DNA of 7,939 bases from positions 1-7,939 of the forward strand of contig JAEWFU010000504.1 in NCBI GenBank assembly GCA_023388675.1, in the 5' to 3' direction. Every line of letters begins with the position of its first letter. The first letter of the stretch is position 1. The notes beneath the pieces were generated by a model. That model did not search any database and had not been told where the DNA came from. It saw only the letters and a list, made by a program, of their open reading frames with translations. The position numbers and the translations under genes are program-made. This stretch comes from Pseudomonadota bacterium. Its GTDB lineage: Bacteria > Pseudomonadota > Alphaproteobacteria > Rhizobiales > Rhizobiaceae. Shown piece after piece: positions 6,595-7,939 of the stretch.

Positions 6595-6755
6595 GTCGGC
6601 GCGTTGGCCGCCGCATGATGGGGTCAGGAGAGCGAGGCGTCTCAATCTGTTTCACGACCTTGCCGGGTTTGGTGGCAGGTTCGGGACTCTCAACGAGATC
6701 GCCTCGCCCATCGTCCCCACGGAACGATCCGGGCATCGCCCTGTCGGGCGAAAGC
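6595..6755 (-). ncRNA. Candidate structured (bridge-type) RNA 3' of the IS110 transposase
   Basis: Read on the minus strand, the order of folds is as follows. Hairpin CGCCC-GACA-GGGCG lies at 6750-6737. Hairpin ATCGTTCC-GTG-GGGACGAT lies at 6728-6710, with one G-U pair. An 8-bp stem GCGAGGCG/CGCCTCGC (6707-6700 with 6639-6632) encloses a small TCTC-GTT-GAGA hairpin (6698-6688) and a larger ACC/TGCC...GGCA/GGT hairpin (6680-6657, one bulge, 9-nt loop), making a three-way junction. A further CGGC-loop-GCCG hairpin is at 6610-6597. IS110-family recombinases use a bridge RNA encoded in a non-coding end, upstream in the IS110 group and downstream in IS1111-like members. This location fits the second type. 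Folding was by eye, and the ends are not defined. Confidence 0.35.
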
Positions 6756-6791
6756 TTTGTTCGTGTTGCTTGCTCCTTTGATCTGTCGCGG

Positions 6792-7829
6792 TCACGCCGC
6801 CAGCGCGGCAGGCTCCTTTCCAAAGCGGAACTCGGTTGCGTCGGCCCACATGCGATGCAAGATGACGGCGAGCTTGCGGGCCACCGCCACGCGCGCCCGC
6901 GCCATGCCGCGTCGTCTGGCGATGTTCATGCCCCATGCCCTCAGGTTCGACCATTTCTTCGAGCGCACGAGCAGCGAATGGGCGGCCTCGTAGAGCGCCG
7001 TGCGGGCGAGTTCGTCGCCGCAGCGGCTGATCCTGCCCTGGATATCGGTCTCGCCGGACTGGTAGCGCGCCGGCGTCAACCCCAGATGCGCGCCAACCGC
7101 CCGCGATGAGCCGAACCGTTCCGGCCGGTCGATCGTGGCGCGGAAGGCGAGCGCCGTAATCGGCCCGACGCCGGGCGCCGACATCAGCCGCCGGCAGGCC
7201 TCCTCCTTGCGAACGATGTCGAAGACCCGTCTTGTCAGCCGGGCGAACTCGCGCAGCATGGTCGAAAGAACCGACAGCAACGGCTCGACCATCGCCATCA
7301 CCTCTGCGTCGCCGCCGGCCAGTTCGCGCACACGGCCGGCAAAGGCGGTGCGCGACGGCAAGCCCAGCTTGACGCCGGCCTCGCGCAGCATCGCGCGCAC
7401 GACGTTCTCGATCGAACGCATCTCGTTCAGCACCGTTCGGCGGGCGACCAGCAAAGAGCGCCACAACCGGCATTGCCGGCTCTTCACATGCACCTGCCGG
7501 TACCAGCCGGTGCGCATGATTTGCGCCAGCGCGCGAGCGTCGTTGCGATCGGTCTTGTTGGGCATCGTCTTCATCGCCGCATTGGCTTGCCGCGTTTCGA
7601 TGCAGATCGCCGCCAGCCCTTCGGCACGCAGCCCATCGTGCAGCCACGCCGTCAGCGAGCAAGCTTCCAGCCCGATCCGCTCCAGCGGCAGATCAACTTC
7701 CCGCAAGGCTTCGCTCAATGCCCCAGGCTCGCTCGCTGCTCGTGCTTCCTTCAAGATCCGGCCGCTCTCGTCGACGACGCAGATCGAAGTCTCTTCCAAG
7801 GACACGTCAAGTCCGGCAAAGTACGTCAT
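6792..7829 (-). CDS. IS110-family transposase (DEDD recombinase)
   Basis: A 345-residue, apparently intact RNA-guided recombinase-type transposase. The N-terminal RuvC-like domain shows FAGLDVS (Asp8), GLEACSLTAW (Glu55) and KTDRNDARALA (Asp94, Asp97), the DEDD catalytic set. A helical middle region follows (about 120-210). The C-terminal domain shows SAPGVGPITALAFRA (217-231) and AHLGLTPARYQSGETDIQ, where Ser258 is the likely nucleophile, then GRISRCGDELARTALYEAA. The start ATG 7829 (MTYFAGLDVS) has AAGGAG 5 nt upstream and is preferred to an in-frame extension to 7880. The ribosome binding site lies in one arm of a 10-bp inverted repeat, which may restrain translation. No frameshift or internal stop is seen, so the element may be active. 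Confidence 0.93.
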   Translation of the reverse strand: MTYFAGLDVSLEETSICVVDESGRILKEARAASEPGALSEALREVDLPLERIGLEACSLTAWLHDGLRAEGLAAICIETRQANAAMKTMPNKTDRNDARALAQIMRTGWYRQVHVKSRQCRLWRSLLVARRTVLNEMRSIENVVRAMLREAGVKLGLPSRTAFAGRVRELAGGDAEVMAMVEPLLSVLSTMLREFARLTRRVFDIVRKEEACRRLMSAPGVGPITALAFRATIDRPERFGSSRAVGAHLGLTPARYQSGETDIQGRISRCGDELARTALYEAAHSLLVRSKKWSNLRAWGMNIARRRGMARARVAVARKLAVILHRMWADATEFRFGKEPAALAA

Positions 7830-7898
7830 GGCTGCTCCTTCCCGATGTTTGTGGCGATTCCACATCGACCACGTTCTCACATCACGACAGGAGCAGCC
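7830..7898 (-). promoter_or_regulatory. 10-bp inverted repeat burying the transposase ribosome binding site
   Basis: GGCTGCTCCT (7830-7839) and AGGAGCAGCC (7889-7898) are exact reverse complements, 49 nt apart. In the transposase mRNA the 3' arm is AGGAGCAGCC directly followed by the AUG, so the Shine-Dalgarno AGGAG is entirely within the stem. The loop holds an inner hairpin (GTGG-CGATT-CCAC at 7851-7863 on the plus strand, with flanking GAT/ATC). Several unrelated insertion sequences use such hairpins to block translation of read-through transcripts; the same role here is inference. It may alternatively be part of a left-end structured RNA. Confidence 0.55.
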
Positions 7899-7939
7899 GC
7901 CTCATTCGCGCTTGGCTCAGACCCCAATCACCCCATCTG

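Larger units (their letters stand above)
6518..7930 (-). mobile_element. IS110-family insertion sequence (proposed limits)
   Basis: The element carries one intact IS110-type transposase, with about 274 nt of non-coding DNA on its 3' side and about 101 nt on its 5' side within the proposed limits. The limits come from a 10-bp inverted repeat with one mismatch: TGATTGGGTT at 6518-6527 and ACCCCAATCA at 7921-7930. This would give an element of about 1.4 kb, within the usual range for the family. IS110 elements typically have no terminal repeats or target duplications, whereas the IS1111 subgroup has short subterminal inverted repeats. The ends are therefore tentative, and the left end may extend past the window edge. 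The element is convergent with the exporter gene. Confidence 0.6.

Noticed and set aside
6652..7662. Minus-strand 336-residue frame overlapping the transposase
   Set aside because: It lies in another frame of the transposase gene and the 3' flank, with no recognisable domain.

Overview
The window is about 7.9 kb of GC-rich, tightly packed DNA. Codon use, the sarcosine oxidase beta N-terminus, the intergenic repeat and the transposase all resemble Hyphomicrobiales (Rhizobiales) alphaproteobacteria such as the Mesorhizobium/Aminobacter group. This placement rests on remembered sequence resemblance, not a search.

Layout. (1) At the left edge, on the minus strand, is the N-terminus of a sarcosine oxidase beta subunit (soxB-like). 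(2) Divergent from it is a two-gene plus-strand operon: an aspartate/aromatic-type aminotransferase (345-1526) and a kynureninase (1535-2821), 8 nt apart. (3) A 194-nt imperfect palindrome with perfect 45-nt arms (2858-3051) resembles a MITE or dispersed hairpin repeat. It fills the gap before an SDR oxidoreductase of the D-xylose dehydrogenase-like type (3059-3844). (4) Convergent to the SDR is a Tat-exported metallo-beta-lactamase-fold hydrolase (3870-4853, minus). It is divergent from a DHA2-type MFS exporter (ending at 6507, plus), and the shared promoter region carries a cluster of TCACG/CGTGA half-sites. (5) An IS110-family element with an intact DEDD transposase (6792-7829, minus) lies just downstream of the exporter stop codon and its hairpin. 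Its left end runs to, or past, the window edge.

The chromosomal genes read as amino-acid catabolism (sarcosine, kynurenine/aromatic amino acids), an orphan dehydrogenase, and a possible detoxification pair (exported hydrolase plus exporter). The most interesting non-coding signals belong to the IS110 element. The region 3' of the transposase can fold into several hairpins, including a three-way junction, and is a candidate bridge RNA. A 10-bp inverted repeat upstream would bury the transposase ribosome binding site. The palindromic element next to the SDR is the other main structural feature. No CRISPR array, tRNA or rRNA was seen. All folds were drawn by eye, without energy calculation.
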